Shown: piece by piece, positions 1 through 12,674 of the stretch | How the letters are laid out: every line of letters starts with the position of its first letter | How positions within the stretch are numbered: the first letter of the stretch is position 1 | DNA from: Hygrocybe punicea | Taxonomy: Eukaryota > Basidiomycota > Agaricomycetes > Agaricales > Hygrophoraceae | Assembly (NCBI GenBank): GCA_963556145.1 | Contig: OY744462.1 | Location: 1,054,001-1,118,000, forward strand | DNA length: 64,000 nucleotides | Direction: 5' to 3' | Program-made: the position numbers and the translations under genes | The notes under the pieces: generated by a model | What the model was told of the DNA's origin: nothing | Databases searched by the model: none | Seen by the model: the letters and a program-made list of their open reading frames with translations, nothing else

Positions 1-117
1 AGTCTTGAAATCTTGCCGGCTGGTCAACATATGGTGGACGAGATCGTGGTCACGTTCTTATACTTGAACAAATTGCGCAAAGACCGAGAACGCCTGATAA
101 TGTGCATTTCACCGTGA
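1..117 (+). CDS. DUF6593-family protein, C-terminal end (partial)
   Basis: An open frame runs from base 1 to a TGA at 115-117. It carries the closing motif of basidiomycete DUF6593 proteins: LEILPAGQHMVDEIVVTF followed by a charged LRKDRER tail. The family is small, mostly uncharacterised and expanded in mushrooms. Its members usually end within a few residues of this motif, so this is the last or second-last exon of a gene starting left of the window. A possible alternative last exon follows an acceptor (tttacag) near 160. Function is unknown. The family call rests on recalled family sequence. Confidence 0.6.
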   Translation, partial: SLEILPAGQHMVDEIVVTFLYLNKLRKDRERLIMCISP

Positions 118-1417
118 TCCGCCTATTTGAATGCTGTTCTGATTCTTGGATTGCTTTACAGGACTGGCTTCAACTCAGCGGCCCTTGGCTTCACGACGCT
201 CTGACGGGCAGGAGAAAATCCGGTTTCTGATTTGGGAAGAGGAATCGATAATCCCATTTGATGTACAGACATGCTTTCTCTGAATATTCTACCATTTCAT
301 ACCATGTTTAATTAATTACAACTGCAGGCTGGTAAAAATATTTGTTTCACCACGGCGACGGAATTTGGGATACAAGTATGGTATGCATGCCTCGTCGGAA
401 GTAACATGCTGGTTATTGTCCGATGCATAAGGCTTGCCCGGACCAAAATGCCGTTAATTTATGGTTCCTCCGAACAGTAGATCAACAACAAAGTTTCTTC
501 TGGGTGACAACAGCGACAGAAGTTGGATACAAGTACGGCATCGTTGAAGGGTGTCTTGCTCCATTATTGTCTGGTGCGTAAAGCTCGCCCGGACAAAATA
601 CCGTTAACAATGGTTCCTCCGAACAGTAGATCAACAAAGTTTCATCTGCGTGACGCTGACCGCATGTCTTCGCAGTTCGCTTGACGCTGTCAATTTAATG
701 TCAATGTGGAAACGAGGTATACGCCGCTGACCAGAGTTGCATGCTTGTATCAATGCGACATGATCTGATCAATTCGATGCCCAGTCTGTGGGCGTCAGGT
801 GTATGCCCGGGCGCCGCTTGGTTCAAGTGGGACGCCATTAGTTTGGATTTTTTTTACATAAGAATTGCTATGATCGTGACTCACCTGAAACAGAATGAAG
901 GCGGAGATGGAGATGGAGATTAATATTGACGGAGGCACGGCCAGTGACTTGTGAATGTCGAGAGGGGAATCGTAGCCCCGTTCTCACGCTCGAGGTAAAA
1001 AAGAGTTTCTGCAACTTCTTTACTGTAAATTCCTCCACCGATCCCAATCCTACAGGCAAGAGTTTTCGCACAGATACGTTTCTAGAGGTCTCGTGCCTTG
1101 GTGTTTTCACTGCACGGAATGAACCATTTGATCATCATGAGTCCAAGGTCTTCCACGTAGTCCTTCACTTGCTGCCAGAGTGCGCAGGGACCGAGAACGC
1201 GAAACGAGGGTGTTAATTCTTGGTTTTATCTGACGACAGCACCAGTGGTGGGGAACTTGTTTTGCCGATTGTCTCAACACGTGACATAAATGTCACGAGA
1301 TCCGTGCGGATGCTTACGTAACAATGCATGTGGGTGGCACACCACCAGCCTGAGAGTGCCATCCGGTTTACTTACAGAGCTTTCTCCCACTGACTACGAC
1401 TTGGTGCATTCTCAGCA
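118..1417. other. intergenic; no supported gene
   Basis: The short frames at 741-923 and 926-1216 have no recognisable motif and no convincing splice structure. The stretch holds an imperfect tandem duplication (341-655) and the presumed promoter of the ATG15-type gene that follows. Confidence 0.6.
341..655. repeat. imperfect tandem duplication, unit about 147 bp
   Basis: Two adjacent copies share, in order, GTTTC, TGGATACAAGTA-like, TTATTGTC, GCCCGGAC and TGGTTCCTCCGAACAGTAGA. A third unit starts with AAGTTTCATCTG at about 637 and is then lost. The copies differ at many positions, so this is an old duplication. Confidence 0.75.
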
Positions 1418-3147
1418 ATGTTCTTCCTTCTGCAAACCACTTTACGTCTGTTACTGGCCTCCCTCTGGTGGAACAAAGGACCCCCGAGCCCCCCCGATGA
1501 TGGTGCCACTCCACTCAGATTTCAGCTGCGTCACCAGCTTGCAGCCTCCAATGGTTCTCGTCTACTTGTTTCCGACATCGCGCCTTCCTTTACTGCAGAG
1601 ACATACGCACTGCATACCCGGAGTTTAGAGACATATCGACCGTCCTCGTACTCTGATTTCTCTCGTGCACGGCTGCGGTCCATGAGGAACGTGCAAGGCG
1701 AGCAGCTTCTCTGGGAGGGCGTTGAAATCCTCGGGCCACGAGTACAAAGCCGCGAAACACTGCTGGAGCTGGCCAAGATGACTTTTAATTCGTACTACGA
1801 GACAGGCCATCAGGAATGGTATGACTTGGGCACCGGTTGGCACGCGGTAGGTCGCTGTAACGTATCTATCGTCGTCGTTGTCATTTTTGTTTAAAAAGAT
1901 TTTTTTTTCTTTCTTTTCTTAGGACTACCCGTTTGGATGGGAACCTGACGCTGACGGATTTCGCGGCCATGTTTTTGTGTCTGACGATAATTCGACCGTC
2001 GTGGTCTCTGTCAAGGGTACATCCGCAGGGTGGATCGCAGGCGGTAGTGGTCCTACGATCAAGAAAGATAAACTCAACGACAACCTCCTCTTCTCTTGTT
2101 GTTGCGCGAAGGTGGGGCCGACATGGACCCCTGTCTGCACATGTCACTCTGGAGGATACAAGTGCGACCAGAGTTGTCTCCAGGAGGCCCTCATCGAAGA
2201 TAGTCTCTTCTATCCCGTCGGCATTGTACAGATATTTTTTTTATTTAAAAAAAACGGTTCCAAGTTTTGGTTTACTGACCCGACTTCTCGTTCCCCTTCT
2301 TTTTATTATTATAGAATTTATATAATAACGTCTCGTATATGTATCCTGATGCAACTATCTGGATGACTGGTCAGTCCGCGGTCGTTCACATGTGCGCGAA
2401 TCATACATTTATCGAATGATTTCACAGGTCATTCCTTGGGGGGATCATTGGCTTCTCTTATTGGTGTCACGTTTGGGGTGCCGGTCGTTGCGTTTCAGGC
2501 ACCGGGCGAGAAGCTTGCAGCTGCGCGACTTCATCTGCCGTCACCGGTCCGTCCAATGATATATATGTTTTGACAACTTTTATCAGTTTTTGGCTTATGC
2601 CACTTGTTTAGCCCTCGATGCACCACATCACCCATGTTATCCATACGGCCGATCCCATCGCAATGGGAACTTGTAACGGCATCACGTCAACATGCGCCCT
2701 GGGAGGATATGCCATGGAGTCTCGGTTCGTAGTGACAGATAGATATTGCGTTCACTCACTCACTCACTCATTCATTATAACCATACGTTGTTGACTACCG
2801 TAGATGCCACCTTGGTAAAGTCGCTTGGTATGATACTGTGACGAAGCGCGGCTGGAAGGTCGACGTCCGCACCCATTCGGTAAAAGTAGTTATCGAGAAA
2901 GTTTTGAACGAGGATTGGGAGCCACCGGCTGCTGATGGCACCAGACGAGAGGTGCCGGAGCTAGAGGAGCAGAATGATTGCGTCGTGAGTTTTATCCACC
3001 CCTCCCTTGATTTTGTCGTGATGTTGCTGTGTTCCAAAACTAATTTGATCCATCCATCCACCACCCATGCTTTATATGCAGGATTGCTTCAATTGGGAGT
3101 ACGGAGACTACCAGAATCGTTCATTGACTTCATCTTCGAGTTGTTGA
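1418..3147 (+). CDS. ATG15: ATG15-type autophagy lipase, seven exons
   Basis: Predicted vacuolar phospholipase that breaks down autophagic and multivesicular bodies. Exons 1418-1846, 1923-2225, 2315-2369, 2428-2546, 2612-2724, 2804-2984 and 3082-3147 join in frame to 421 residues, with introns of 58-97 nt. The N-terminus has a hydrophobic run ([15 protein letters not shown]) that fits the single membrane anchor of the family. Family blocks appear in order: [35 protein letters not shown], the nucleophile elbow GHSLGG across intron 3, [13 protein letters not shown] with the likely catalytic Asp, and DVRTHS with the likely His. It ends [10 protein letters not shown] plus a Ser/Cys tail. Yeast Atg15 is about 100 residues longer, mostly C-terminal. 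No frameshift or stop is seen, so it looks functional. The start is the first ATG before the hydrophobic segment. Confidence 0.9.
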
Positions 3148-4573
3148 TCACCTCCGATCAAATTTTGCCGACGACTTAGATGTCTTGTAGTTATGTAGAA
3201 ATAATGTTTTATTTTGAAAGGAAATAGGTTTGATGCTCAGCACAGTAACTGGGGACAGGCAATGCCGGTTCAGAAATCGTGCTCTTTGTACTTGTTTGTA
3301 CACCACTGTAATATTGATTGTGGACAGTCAGGAAGCAATTCACAATTGCTGACTCTCTCATGCCAGCTGCTGATACAAATTAATTGTAGAAACTACGTAG
3401 ACAGCATTATTGATATATTTTGATGGACATATTGTTGTGTTTCACTATTTCTGCTAGGGAAGGAAGCTGGTATTCACAAAAGAACTGGCAAAAATTACTG
3501 GATTCGAGTGACATTGCGCTGACATCACACTGCTTAATTTGTGAATCTGCAGGCAATCACAAATGATTTAGCTGGGCTTCCACAAGCCCAATTTAAAGTG
3601 CTGGAATACATATAACCTACCTCCTGAGCAATATGTTTGGGACAGAATTTTTATCAGTGGCCTGGGTCTTTCAGAATGAATGTTCGACAGAAAAGCTTTC
3701 AAAAGATTCTGTCCCAAAGACTTTACTAAGGTATGCATACACTTTAAATTTTCTCTGAAATGTATGCTCATCTGTGCTGTAGAAAGCTATAGAAAACTTG
3801 CACCGTCTCACATTTGACATTTGGCGTGCGCCACAAGGTGAGAGAATTTCAAACTCCGAGGGAGCATTGCCTATCCCATAACGACAGCTCTAAACTCGAT
3901 CAGGGGAAATATGTAGAAAGCTTACTGAAAAGGACCAATCGCATATCTGTCAGTCTTTTCTGGATGTCCTCAGCATGTAGGGCACAGAGGGTCGTTTGCA
4001 ACATTGTTTATCATCGTCTGCAGAGAGGTAAAAAGATCATATGAGCGCGCCATGGCGGTTTGGACGTAGATGATCCTTTTTTCGAACGGCTGAGCTGCAA
4101 ACCTGATGGACCGTCAACCATTTAAATAGCGAGGAGGCCTCCATTGCCATTTGCATCAGCCCCTACGATGAGGGTTACTAGGTCATCGCGTGTCAAGACT
4201 TGCGCTCGAGACCGAGAATTGGCGGCGGCGGCTTGCTCATAAAAGCTCTCTTCCGGAAGCCGAATCATGGAGAGAGATGGTAGAAGGCATTCGGAATAAC
4301 AGAGGGGAATGTCGCATTGGCGAGCGATTCGGATGATCGACTAGAAGCCGGGGTTGACCTCTGCAATTCTCTCCCAGGCAGCGGGTGTCGAAGGTAGTTG
4401 TTTCTCGATGTGGGAAACAATCTTTGCTTGCGGAGACTCCACGCAATATTTCATTGCTAGTTTTAGAGGTCTAATAAGCAGCAAATTGTCGCGGAAAAGG
4501 ATATTCAGGAAGCTGTTTGCAAGTTTTTTCTTTTTCTTTTTCTCTTTTCAATATATCGTTTTCCAGCGAACCT
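3148..4573. other. intergenic; no supported gene
   Basis: Short frames only (3214-3423, 3568-3771, 3814-4044, 4354-4590), none with family motifs or paired splice sites. The first 200 bases are AT-rich and probably hold the 3' UTR of the ATG15-type gene. No tRNA-like fold was recognised. Confidence 0.5.
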
Positions 4574-4878
4574 TCACTCACAAGGGTTAGTAGAGAATGA
4601 CTTCAGGTCTTCCGAATCGTCGTGCATCTTGGCCAGGTGAACACGGTCGTACATTTCCAATTCGGCCAGTGGTGGGCATGGGCATCAAAAGCATGTCCTT
4701 CAACACTGGCGAGTGCTTGGAAAGAGTAGATTTTGTGCACACGAAAATAGGCAGCGTATCCGTCAGCGTTCTTGGCTAAAAGAACGATATTCCTATCCTC
4801 GATGTACAAATCCGGATCGTGTTCCTCGTGCGGACGCGGTCGCTTTCTCGATGTGGACGATCCGGTTTCCGATTCCAT
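4574..4878 (-). pseudogene. BTB/POZ-domain protein fragment, frameshifted
   Basis: Read from 4878 downwards, frame 1 gives a Ser/Arg-rich start with RKRPRPHEEHDPDLYIED and NIVLLAKNADGYAAYFRVHK. This matches the opening of mushroom nuclear BTB/POZ proteins. The domain then continues in a second frame (LSKHSPVLKDMLLMPMPTTG) and a third (LEMYDRVHLAKMHDDSEDLK), where it stops at 4574. The shifts are 1-2 nt, too small for introns, and the second half of the domain is absent. It is a decayed copy unless both shifts are assembly errors. A proline-rich frame at 5149-5054 could be an upstream exon, but its phase does not fit. BTB genes are a large family in Agaricomycetes, probably adaptors for cullin-3 ligases; the role here is inferred. 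Confidence 0.65.
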
Positions 4879-6235
4879 AATATTTCTGAACACATGAGTA
4901 AGAAAAGCTTGGTCGCGTCGGGCGCAAAGCTGAGTGGCTCAAGACAAAGGGATGCATGTGCAGTGAACTGGTGTAAGAGGGACTTCGCGATTCTTGCCCT
5001 TTCTCCTTCTGAATTGTAAAGTAATAGCAATCAACGAAGAAGAGTAAACAAACCTTCTCGCTCAGCGGAGGTGTTGCACCAGAAGCAGGGTAAGTGGATG
5101 GTGGGCCTGGCGGATAGTCGGCGGCCAAAGTGGTTTCATGAGACTGCATGAGAGAAGCTAGTTGCGAGATAATTGGAGAACATTCGTAAAAGGAGACAGT
5201 GGTAACGGGGTTGGACGTCTGGGTAAGTTATGAGATATGCTCGATGATGCTTGAAACGAGGGAACTGGCTGCTTGCCAGTGGCAAGACCATATGCAGAGA
5301 CTTGGTGTACTGAAATCAACATCCATGCCAACAACATCTCGGCGTAGTGTTCAAGGGAGAGGAAGAAAAAGCGATTGATGGGACCTGTCCTAATGGTTCT
5401 TGGCTGGGGGAAACCTCGGCGACAGTTGTTGTCGGCACATTATTGCGGTTTTGTGCGTTAGCATTGCTTACTTTCTTTTTCTTGGCATGCCTGAGCAGGC
5501 ATTTATTTCAAATATTTGAAACGCCGCAGCATTCGCCGGGTCCAGCCACCCAAATCAAAATTCACTAACGTTGCGGCAAACGCTGGTTTGGCTGTGTTTG
5601 CGTTTGATTTGCCCCAGCACACCAGCCTTTGTCTCTGTCGATGTGCTTCAATATCTCTATTTCTGCACATAGAGCTCGATTGTTGCCTGCGATGATATTC
5701 AACCAAGTCCCACTGTCCCAGCTGCTCATGAACTTGTATGTTTTATTTTTATTCTTCAAGTTTATTCTTCTAACTAACTACTAAATCACCAGAATTGTGG
5801 CCAGATGAATGTGTTAACGGCCACCACCCCCCTTTAGCACCTTCTCCAGGACCCCTTTCATCTCCACAATCCTGGCGACAACTATGACACCACCAACTGC
5901 AATCATGAACATCAGCGCCATGACCCATGCAGCAACTCAAACGACCCACGCCCCATCAAACATGAGGTCAACATGACTTGCAGCCTGGTGTGCCCACCCC
6001 CTCTGTTCTTGTATTTATTTATTTCTATCTAGCTATAGGTTTTGTCTTAATTGCTGGACAAGCTGCCAATCCCCCACCCTCATCCAATACCCAACACGAC
6101 CAGTATGACCATGATCACTACAACCACAAACGTGATCACGACGATGAACGTGACCAAGACGACATGGAATGAACCCCCAATGACAATCGTGGAGTTGACA
6201 AGATGGATCGCACAGTGGAGGTGGATGCACTGACT
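4879..6235. other. intergenic and low-complexity DNA
   Basis: No gene is supported. From about 5815 the strand is rich in CCACCAC, ATGACCA and ACGACC-like triplets, giving spurious His/Asp/Thr-rich frames. Similar sequence continues at 7064-7249 and 8138-8300, so a hAT MITE and a solo LTR have inserted into this older repeat. Confidence 0.5.
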
Positions 6236-6243
6236 GCTGCCAC

Positions 6244-7055
6244 TAGTGATGGTACAGTTCGGTTCTGAACCTGGGTTCGAACCTGAACCTACATGAACTG
6301 AACCTAAGTTCAGTTCAAGGTTCGGGGTAATGCCTGAACCGAACCTTAGGTTCAGTTCAAGGTTCAGTCAAGGACGGAATCTTGTGAACCTGAACCTAAT
6401 CTTTCACATATTAGTCTAATTTCTGCTGAGTAGAGACTTAGTTTTGGTCCAACTATTTACTGACTTGAAATTTCAGCACCATTAATTACAGAATCTAGAT
6501 TAGTTAGAGTTTATACGGTTGCAATTAGTGCTTCTGTAACATGAATATTTGCAAACTTAAATATATTTTAAAATGTAAAGTTGAAATTCAGCCTAGGATG
6601 CCATGTTGTGTGATTCAGTTATACTGATTGCAAGGTCTTTCCTTCCTGTTAAAATACTGCAAAACATTTGCAATGACCATCTGAACAGTTGTCCAGGATA
6701 TTTCATGCTTACTGTGCTTCAGACACATCTAACACAAGATTCTATTGATTCATTCACAGTGAACATGGACACAGTACATGTAATTGAAGAGTCAAACCAT
6801 TAGCACAACAACAATGTAGAGTGGTAGGAAATAAAGGAAAAAATTTGGATTGAGAAAATTGATTAGCTAGTATACTTGTATTTTCACAGGTTCAGTTCAG
6901 GTTCAGCCTGGCCTGAACCTGAACTGAACTTATCTGAACCTGAACCAAAGGTTCAGTTCAAGGTTCAGCATATGAGCTGAACCAAACCTCAGGTTCAGTT
7001 CAAGGTTCAGATTTTTTTGGCCTGAACCGAACTGAACCGAACCTGACCATCACTA
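6244..7055. mobile_element. hAT-type MITE with GGTTCAG subterminal arrays
   Basis: An 812-bp non-autonomous element. Termini are TAGTGATGGT and, reversed, the same TAGTGATGGT. It is flanked by an exact 8-bp duplication GCTGCCAC (6236-6243 and 7056-7063), the hallmark of hAT insertion. Both ends (6250-6400 and 6890-7050) are packed with GGTTCAG, GTTCAGTTC and their complements. The AT-rich middle has no coding capacity. Known hAT transposases bind short subterminal repeats; these arrays are the inferred binding region. Confidence 0.85.
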
Positions 7056-7249
7056 GCTGCCACCACACACAATGAACCCAGTGTTTACAACTTGTCAGGA
7101 TGTCAACATGAGGTGCTCCACACCTGGGCCAGCGCCCCACTCCCACCTCGCAAGCAAGCTGGCCATGTCAATTGACGTGCGCAGTGCCGTTGTGAGGTAA
7201 GAATGGTGCAGCACAATGTTACCATTGCAATGGTGACTGGAACACCCAC

Positions 7250-8133
7250 TGTAGAGACTCAACATCCCTCTGAGTCCGTATCATCGATATATCATGAATC
7301 CGGATGAACCCGATGCCTCCAATCGACTCCCATTCCAACCCGACGTAACTCAACGTGATGTGACCCGATGTGACCAACGTGACCCAATGTATGCTGCTTC
7401 GTCACAGCCGCTTTCGGACCAAATCCGGCAGCCTCAGAAGCCCTGGAGTTCTAATAATAGGAGACGGATCTCATCGGACTCAATCCTTGACTTTGGACTT
7501 GCCTTATATACCCATCCCCTCATCCCTTTGGAGATATATGTGAGATTTCAGATCTTTTTCTTGGATATTCCTTTTCCCCTCCATTTTCCTGTCTATGTTG
7601 CATTGCAACCCCCTTTCCACATCCCCATTCCATCTTCTCTTTGTAGTTTCTATCAGCCAAAATAGACATGTCCAAAAGTAGACTACACACACATGTACTA
7701 TAAAAACGGTCCCTGACAACCATACAAAAAAGAGATACCCTTAGTCCCCGTTTTCTTATAGTCAGATTCATGTTTTAGTCCCTTCAAAAATGCTTGTCCT
7801 CATAGACCCTTAGCTTTTTATAGTTCACTTTGTCGTCTTTATCGCTGTTCCTGTATATTTGTTCATTGTTTCCGACCCAACCCAACCTGACCCGCCATAC
7901 CCGACATTGTCGGCATCATTGGGTTCTTCGTTATTTATCCGTTTTCAGTCCGTTCATCGCTGGATTCATCGTTATTTGTCCAGTTCTATGCGGCGGCTTT
8001 ATATTTTACTTCTATTTCCACTTTTATTATTATCCCCGACACTGATTATCCACGGTCACTTCTACGCTGACACCCCTTGGTTAGGATCATTTTCTCTTTA
8101 TTGTTCCAAAGCCACTCCAAAGCCGCATCTACA
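7250..8133. mobile_element. solo LTR, 884 bp
   Basis: It starts TGTAGAGACTC and ends GCATCTACA (TG...CA, with inverted TGTAGA/TCTACA ends). It is flanked by the 4-bp duplication CCAC (7246-7249, 8134-8137). A TATATA box lies near 7506. No second LTR or internal domain is adjacent, so it is a recombination remnant. The 4-bp duplication was found by eye and is short, so the boundaries are probable rather than certain. Confidence 0.6.
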
Positions 8134-8137
8134 CCAC

Positions 8138-11014
8138 ACACACTGAGAGACCATGACAATTTCAGCCCTCCACCTTCTCAACAGCGAACAAGGAGCCCAA
8201 GTCGGGCCATGGCAACAGCAATACACCCATAACCTTGCATACACAGCCTCTGCATCAATTGACATGAGTGCGTGTTTGTGAGGTAGTGGTATTGGCGCTT
8301 GCCAATGTGGTGTCACCCTGCTATGGGATTCCTGGCAATTAGTTTGTATTGTTATCTCGTGGTCTGATTCTCCCAGTTCTTGTGGTTTGCAAGGGTATCT
8401 GGTGCTTTCGTGGGTGGAGATGGGTATGGCCTAGCTGTGGTAATACAGTGACGTGACTGGAAAAAAAAGAGCAAACAATGTTTGTACTTATTAGGTCTTT
8501 TTTTCATTGAATGCTTGTGAAAATGCAGCTAAACCTACCCTACTTGTACTTTCTGCTTGGAATTTTCACCTGCCTCCTCTTGCCTTTGACACTGGCATCT
8601 ATGCCAAGTGTTGAGTTCTCATTTTTTGGGGGTTGGGAATGTTTCCAGGTGAATTATAATGAAGTTTTTGATGCTCTCGTTTTTCTCATTATTCCTCAGT
8701 TTTGGCAGACAAGTCAACTTATTGCCTCTGGATACTATGATACTACCACTGCCCCATCAGTCTGTGAGTATTTTTTTCATAATTTCTTCGTTCCTCTACA
8801 CGCCTGCATTACAGATGGCAATTCATTTGCCTTTGGAGGCAGTGGACCTCATCGACTCATCCCCACTGCTCATGAGCATTGATTTGATTTATTCATTGTT
8901 CCTCTCACCTATGCTGTTACAGCCACCCATTTCTTCATCTATGGTTAAGTGCTTGTCCAATTATCTTATATCCAAGTCACAAATTGCTTTTGGAGGTGGT
9001 GTGTTGCTTGTGCCAACTCTCCTGTTTATATTGTCTAACCTCTAATCCATAGGAAAAATTCATATTCATATTCAGTGAGCTCATTTACACCTCCACTGCT
9101 GTCTGTGTGTTGTGTAAGTCAATGCCACCAATATGGGTGTCTGTCTTTTGCCCAAGATGGGTGTCTGTTGCAGATGTGCAATGTCTATAAAATTTCAATA
9201 CTACACATATGGCATTACTACTTCATTTGGCTTTATGATTGGTTACTTAAATGCTGTATCATGCCTAAGCATAATGTTGCTACTATATGCTGTTCTCTAT
9301 CTCTCAGTATGCAGCAACATTTGATGTTACGCCATGACTTTCAAGTATTGTTAGCACTTTCACATCTTCCTGTAAAAATCTCAGTATTATGCAAGCCTGG
9401 ACAAGCTCTCCTTCCTTCTGCCTTGATAATATGTAACACAAATGGTCTTCAACTCCCCATGAGTGTTAATCTATCCTGGCTATTCATTGTATATGATTTA
9501 CTGTCCTTTGGTAAACAGTTAACAGTTGATTTACTTTCCTTTGGTAAACAGTTAACAGCTGATTGCCAGTGGGGTTACATATACATGCAGCTTTTCAATT
9601 ACATCATTCCTGACTGTTGTAAAATTTCCAATGTTAGTGTGCAGTCTATTGGTGAATATACAACAAGACCATCTGGAGGTAGTAGATCATATGTATTTCC
9701 CTCATCTGCTGTGCTGCCTTGTTCACAGAATAGTTGTGACAATCTCAATTGTGATTCTGTTTTCCACTTTGTTGATCATTGTGAGTTCTTTTAATTTATT
9801 AAAAGACTCGTTCTTTATCAGACCTGGTTCAGTGAGGGTTCATAATTAATTAATGTTCATGCATCACCTATAGAGTCTAATAATAGAGAAACCTTTTTTG
9901 GGCAAGAGGTATGATTCTACTTCTGATATTGGAAAATCAGATACAGTTGGGGCCATGTGTGGACAAGCTTACATAAGCATCTAATATGGGTGGCCTCAGA
10001 AAAGACAAATTACCTCCAAAATATATTCAAAATATTTGTACCGGCCTCAATTCTTATCAGAATCAGCCGAAAATTGAACTGCTGACTAATGTAACCATTT
10101 CAGGCTAGATGTGACAGTCACATGTTACCAATCTATAAGATAATTTTTGATATTATATTGCAAATTTTTGCTGATCATAATGGTAACAGTCACATGTGAC
10201 CACTGTTACTATATATGGAAATATCAGCCATATAAGCAGAAATGAGCTTAACTCAGATGTGTTAGAGTCATGCAGACAACTCTGGATGGAGTGGAGTTTG
10301 TTGGAGGATTGCAGGTGCGAACTCTTAAAGTAGGTTAACTACTTCCTTAAGCCATACTGAGTAGGCACAAAGCGGAGCAGAGTTAGTCCGAAGGTCTGGA
10401 CTAAGGATGCAGAGTTAGTCCAGAGGTCTGGACTAAGGATACAGATAGTGAGCCTTAAGTTTGAGAGTGAAGAAGACAGAGGGTACTCTAGTCAATTTTC
10501 AGAACAAAGATACAGGACATAGTAGTTCTAGCTTATATACTAGTAAACTAATTGTTATGTCCTTGGTGATGAAAAGTTAATAGGAACTTCGGCAGGAGTA
10601 CCGGAGTTGGGAGAAAGATAAAAAAGACAAAAGGTTGCTATATACAGTGACAAGTAAACCAAAGGGGGGAGACAGATAGGAGTGCAAAAGAAGATAAGAT
10701 AAGATAAAAATGAAATGGAAAAGTACAGAGTGGAGATGGCTGGGGTTCATCAGAGTACATCAGAGTACATTGGAGTTGCATGAATATGACAAGATGATGT
10801 ACTGATATTTTTACTTAAAACATAAAATTCAATGTGATATTGCTATATATATACATTATCTTATTTGCTAATTATATATTTCAAGCAAAATCACTTATTG
10901 ATGTTCATAATAATCATACAAATAAAAATCCATACCAAGCACAGCTGTCTTCATGCTGTCATCTGTTGTACAGCATATAAGATCATGGAGAAGTAGGGTG
11001 GAACAAATGTAAGT
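8138..11014. other. AT-rich repetitive DNA without supported genes
   Basis: The longest frame (9075-9794, 239 codons) lacks domains and has atypical composition. Visible structure: a tandem pair of about 33 bp (TTTGGTAAACAGTTAACAG core, 9497-9560), a tandem pair of 32-33 bp (AGAGTTAGTCC, 10379-10444), and two direct copies of ACAGTCACATGT (about 10109 and 10187). The sequence around 10258 begins TGTTAGAGTCATG like an LTR start, but no matching end was found. Confidence 0.5.
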
Positions 11015-11019
11015 CAATT

Positions 11020-12669
11020 TGTTACGGATCGCTTCTGCAGCGGGCTCCGGCAACAATCAACTTAACAGGGGATCGGCTTCAAGAGGAGAGAACAGCAGCT
11101 TTCATTGTTGCTTACAGCTAAGACAACACTGCTAAGAAGGGGGGGTCAAGGTCTAATGTCATTGCGAGCCGTGGGGGTTACCCAAAACAAGATGAGTCTG
11201 CCCCAAGAACCAGACTAAACGTAAAGAAAGGAAAAGAAGAAAAAGTCCGAACCAACAACAAGAACAGTATATATAGTGACTGGTCTTGAGGGGAGGTAAA
11301 TAGAAATACAACCATGAAGCCATAACATGTCCAACTCTACCATGTGTTCACCATGAGGCGTACATGAGGCGTCCTCATGTCGATGTTCTCGCGATCCAAC
11401 TGGAGGCCTGGGTGTCGTTGAGGATAGAAGAGGTCCAGATGACTCGGATGATTTGTCATCGGATCATGTGACATGCAGAATTGCCAATTCGGGGTCTACA
11501 CTTGCTGTAATGGGCAAGTATGCAGTTTGGCAAGTGCATTGCATGATCGGGTCGAAGATGGGTATCGTCCAGTGTAGGATTGGTGATGAGAGTGTCTTGA
11601 GGTAGCAGGGACATAGCGACAAGGTCGGTATAAAGGAAAACAAAGGAATGTATGGAGAGAAAACCAACTAGGATGGTGGGATAGTCGAGGTCAGACATGT
11701 GAACAGCATAAGCTGTACCGGATGACGATGTCTGTGTCAATGACGTATCGAGGGGTGATGTCTTGTCCTGTCTGTGGAACAATGCAGTCCACCTGATGTT
11801 GGTATTCATCCAAGAAAGGGTATTGTTGTAAATGAGTGTGGGAGATATCAAGGTTATAGATGGAAAAGGGTAAATGAATGTGGGTCCAGGTTTCGAGTCA
11901 TGGCACAGGTGACAAGCTGTGGGAACAAGTCGTCGGGTACTGCAATGAAGCGATGTCGTGCGAACAACATGCGATAGGGGTTGGTTCACTGTTTGGGAAG
12001 TCGTATGGTCTGTGGTCGAAGTCCAAAAGAATGTGCTTCGGCGATGGTCGGATTAGAGAGAACAGTGAAATGTCTTGTGATCGGGGATTGTTCAGAGTTC
12101 GCATGCAGGTGAGGAATGTCGTCGGATCGTCAGGGAGGATAATGGTAGGCACAGGGTACGAAAGTGGAAACCATATATCCAGGTATGGCAATTGTCAATT
12201 ACGTGTCGATATATTGTCAAGGTGGAAGTCGGAAGTATCGATGGCAGAAGGGTTTCGGTACCGATGCCAAAGATAGATCATAACAAGGTAAAAACCAATC
12301 AGGAAGGTGATGGCGACGCTGCCAATGATGATTACGGTAATTAGCTGTGTTGGGAGTACAGCCATTGTAAATCGGTTTGTCGTGGGATGAAGTCAACAAT
12401 ATGTCAGGGCAAGGGAAAAGACAATAGCAATGATGTCCGTCGGCAAGGAGACTATTCGGGTACAGCAAGGTCACGTGGGATATGTCCATGGTCGGTCTGG
12501 ATTGTTCTAGAAGAAGGGACAAAAAGAGAAAGTCCAAATGAAGAAACAATGACGTTGAACGGAAGACAAAGGACAAAATGAAATGAAAAAGGAAGGTGTG
12601 CAGTGCAGAATCGTCATGGTGGGTATCGGAATGGGCATCGGGGTTGGAAGCGGAGTTGGAATCGTAACA
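11020..12669. mobile_element. 1.65-kb solo-LTR-like repeat, copy A
   Basis: It begins TGTTACGGATCGC and ends GGAATCGTAACA (7-bp inverted ends TGTTACG/CGTAACA), flanked by the exact 5-bp duplication CAATT (11015-11019, 12670-12674). It has the same length (1650 bp) as copy C at 32275, with only a handful of differences seen. A TATATATA box lies near 11268. The frames inside (for example 11456-11989 on the minus strand) have no retroelement domains. TG...CA ends plus 5-bp duplication suggest a solo LTR of a Ty3-like element; no internal region or paired LTR is present in the window. Confidence 0.8.
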
Positions 12670-12674
12670 CAATT

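Noticed and set aside
5054..5149. First exon for the BTB remnant
   Set aside because: A donor follows it (gtttgt), but joining to the acceptor at about 4890 gives the wrong phase.
9075..9794. 239-codon open frame on plus
   Set aside because: AT-rich and repeat-bearing (33-bp tandem inside), with no domain, no splice context and atypical Cys/Leu/Ser composition.
10258..10990. Additional LTR starting TGTTAGAGTCATG
   Set aside because: No matching CA end and no target duplication could be found.
11456..11989. 177-codon minus frame, also in copies C and D
   Set aside because: Lies inside the LTR-like repeat. Repetition explains its recurrence, the old copy has lost it, and no retroelement motif is present.
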